Source of the DNA: Crocinitomix sp.
GTDB taxonomy: Bacteria > Bacteroidota > Bacteroidia > Flavobacteriales_D > Crocinitomicaceae
DNA: 7,677 nt
Direction: 5' to 3'
Assembly: GCA_020849935.1 (NCBI GenBank)
Contig: JADZFJ010000024.1
Span: forward strand, 1 to 7,677
The notes under the pieces: model-generated
Databases searched by the model: none
Told to the model about the DNA's origin: nothing
Seen by the model: only the letters and a program-made list of their open reading frames with translations
Position numbers and translations under genes: made by a program
In this document: positions 6,454-7,677 of the stretch, piece by piece
Numbering within the stretch: the stretch's first letter is position 1
How the letters are laid out: each line of letters starts with the position of its first letter

Positions 6454-6765
6454 CTATTGAAGTACGAAAGGCTCCGCTTTGGGCGATGGTATCGATTGAA
6501 TAAGGCGCAAAAGTTGCTCTATATTAGCAACATCTGTCATACGCATTTTGCCATCTTCTGCTAACATTTTCAACTGTCCCAATTTTTGGGACAGTTCACT
6601 ACCTTCTTGGTGCAGTTTAGTTTTTAATGCATTCCAGTATTTTCTTGAACGTGGCGAATTTGTTAAAACTGCTATTACATCAACGATAGAAAAATACCAT
6701 TTTTGTTGCTCTTCGATCCAAATTGAACGAACTTGTTGCTCTTCAAATAGTTTAATATTGCTCAT
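6454..6765 (-). CDS. Truncated BRO-N domain protein (phage antirepressor-type), probable gene remnant
   Basis: 103 residues starting at ATG 6765 (complement). Residues 4-100 match the BRO family N-terminal domain as found in many Bacteroidota 'BRO-N / phage antirepressor' proteins. Recognisable pieces are 'WIEEQQKWYFSIVDVIAVLT' (16-35), 'SPRSRKYWNALKTKL' (37-51), 'DGKMRMTDVANIEQLLRLIQ' (71-90) and 'SIPSPKAEPF' (91-100). BRO-N domains bind DNA; in phages they act as antirepressors, while the job of the chromosomal Bacteroidota copies is unknown. As I recall them, intact relatives continue after 'AEPF' with 'KLWLA' and reach roughly 250-300 residues. Here the frame runs only to VLQ and a stop, so the whole C-terminal part is missing. 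The break lies a few bases from the duplicated repeat end. The N-terminal domain shows no frameshift or stop, so the loss may be recent or the short form may still be made. No SD sequence is seen. The domain call is strong; functionality is uncertain. Confidence 0.85.
   Translation of the reverse strand: MSNIKLFEEQQVRSIWIEEQQKWYFSIVDVIAVLTNSPRSRKYWNALKTKLHQEGSELSQKLGQLKMLAEDGKMRMTDVANIEQLLRLIQSIPSPKAEPFVLQ
6572..6596 (-). repeat. Perfect hairpin inside the BRO-N coding region
   Basis: AACTGTCCCAA (6572-6582) and TTGGGACAGTT (6586-6596) are perfect inverse complements, 11 bp around a 3-base loop. The hairpin encodes residues about 57-65 of the BRO-N protein ('ELSQKLGQL'). It is not followed by a T run on either strand, so it is not a standard terminator. 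Confidence 0.7.
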
Positions 6766-6800
6766 AATAACTTTATTTTTAATTTACAGCAACCATTTTC

Positions 6801-6825
6801 AAAGCGTGACAATTCGTCACGCTTT
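6801..6825. promoter_or_regulatory. Perfect 10-bp inverted repeat upstream of the BRO-N gene, candidate operator or hairpin
   Basis: AAAGCGTGAC (6801-6810) and GTCACGCTTT (6816-6825) are perfect inverse complements around AATTC. The site is 35 bases before the BRO-N start and 91 bases past the stop of the 6917-7630 gene, both on the minus strand. It could be a dimeric repressor site for the BRO-N promoter or an mRNA 3' hairpin of the upstream gene. Neither side has a proper T tail (minus strand continues GAAAATGG), which argues against a classic terminator. Confidence 0.5.
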
Positions 6826-6916
6826 CATTTCCTTCTGCTTTTAATCGCTGTTTTAGTTTTAGACCATAAAACACTTAAAATTTAAGAACCTTTGCGCAAT
6901 TACTTTATATGCACTG

Positions 6917-7630
6917 TTAAGGTATGTTTTTTACCTTGATTGGAACTGTATAACCCGTGTACCGGCGCAAACAAACATTGTTTGGATTTGTGTAGTGATC
7001 AAAATGGAATTCGAGGTAAACTATTCCACTTTGCAAATCAGCTTCTGATAACTCAATTCCCGCTATTAATTCTTCATATTGAAAACGTACATTTGATCGC
7101 TTATTGGTGAACTCGGTTCCCTTCAAAGTGTTAAGAGAGGTAGTTGAGATGTTAAGTTCGTTAAGATACATTACGGTTTTACCTGCGTCATTCTTGATGA
7201 AATCAAAACCTTCTATCAAAAGTTTTCCAAATTCATAATCCTTTAGTTCTATCCACGACGTATCGACAGTTAGCAGCGAGTCAACATCTAATTTTAAATC
7301 ATTTTTTACTCTCAACTTTGTGGCAAAGTTAAAACCAGACGTTTTTTCGTAAAGCTCCGTAAAAGCAAGGTCTAAATCATTATCAATAATCCTAATGCCA
7401 TTTTTTTCTAATGCCCAATAAACACAAATATTCGATTCAGGCATTAAATACGTTGGAATTGATTTGTTATATGATTCAATCACACCTTCGCAGTATGAAG
7501 GAGAATATAATACGGAGTATTCATTTGAATCTACCTTGTATAAATCAAAAATTTCTTCACAATCATTCAGTTGACAGAAGCAGCCTGAAGCGAAGATAAA
7601 GGTGAATTGAAAAAAAAAGATTTTTAACAT
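6917..7630 (-). CDS. Exported protein of unknown function, cysteine-containing
   Basis: 237 residues starting at ATG 7630 (complement); no family recognised. The first 19 residues form a strongly hydrophobic signal (K3, Phe/Ile-rich 4-13, then ASGCFCQ). Two processing routes are possible: signal peptidase I near C19|Q20, or lipoprotein cleavage before C17, although Ala at -3 is a poor lipobox. After removal four cysteines remain (24, 47, 69, 220), an even number compatible with disulfides in the periplasm or outside. The rest alternates acidic loops and beta strands, with no transmembrane segment, no T9SS sorting domain and no visible catalytic motif. The signal region contains nine T in a row (codons 5-7, complement of 7610-7618). 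The 47 bases before the ATG contain the odd palindrome TTTTGT-t-ACAAAA but no clear promoter box; the upstream gene lies outside the window. Confidence 0.85.
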   Translation of the reverse strand: MLKIFFFQFTFIFASGCFCQLNDCEEIFDLYKVDSNEYSVLYSPSYCEGVIESYNKSIPTYLMPESNICVYWALEKNGIRIIDNDLDLAFTELYEKTSGFNFATKLRVKNDLKLDVDSLLTVDTSWIELKDYEFGKLLIEGFDFIKNDAGKTVMYLNELNISTTSLNTLKGTEFTNKRSNVRFQYEELIAGIELSEADLQSGIVYLEFHFDHYTNPNNVCLRRYTGYTVPIKVKNIP

Positions 7631-7677
7631 AAAAGTTTTGTTACAAAAAACAATCCAAAGTTGTAGTTTAATTCGGA

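Noticed and set aside
6239..6460. Plus-strand open frame of 73 codons in the convergent gap
   Set aside because: It runs through the REP-like palindrome and overlaps the BRO-N 3' end; such peptides arise from these repeats and there is no start signal or coding character.
6548..6844. Plus-strand open frame of 98 codons antisense to BRO-N
   Set aside because: It is a shadow of the well-recognised BRO-N frame on the opposite strand; its composition is Ser/Cys/Phe-rich as expected for an antisense frame.

Overview
The window looks like a piece of an AT-rich Bacteroidota chromosome, most likely Flavobacteriia or a relative. Three things point there: a C-terminal type IX secretion (T9SS) sorting domain behind a SprB-like repeat, a Bacteroidota-style IleRS with GIHH and KMAKS signatures, and a Bacteroidota-type promoter box (TAnnTTTG) just before ileS with no Shine-Dalgarno sequence. 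No rRNA, tRNA, CRISPR array or intact insertion sequence is visible.

Layout. Bases 3-650 are the 3' end of a large surface or secreted adhesin-like gene, closed by a good intrinsic terminator (670-704). Bases 796-1698 encode a 300-residue exported protein of unknown function with a short glycine-rich C-terminal part. Bases 1780-5250 are ileS, complete, 1156 residues, and the only housekeeping gene here. A weak hairpin follows it. Bases 5357-6190 encode an exported protein built of degenerate YD/RHS-like beta-hairpin motifs. These four genes are on the plus strand. From about 6454 to 7630 the genes are on the minus strand: a truncated BRO-N (phage antirepressor-type) gene at 6454-6765 and an exported cysteine-containing protein of unknown function at 6917-7630. 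The two strands converge on a 263-base gap (6191-6453). That gap holds a GC-rich palindromic element resembling the REP-like intergenic repeats of Bacteroidota, whose right end is present twice.

The genes do not form an obvious pathway. ileS is a translation gene with its own promoter, set among lineage-variable exported proteins. The part from about 5250 to 6900 is the accessory zone, where the repeat element, the duplicated repeat end, the cut-off BRO-N gene and two perfect hairpins cluster. I see no convincing evidence of a new multi-gene system. The most useful leads are the swapped HIGH motif of the IleRS (GIHH), which is linked to mupirocin resistance, and the rearranged repeat/BRO-N junction.
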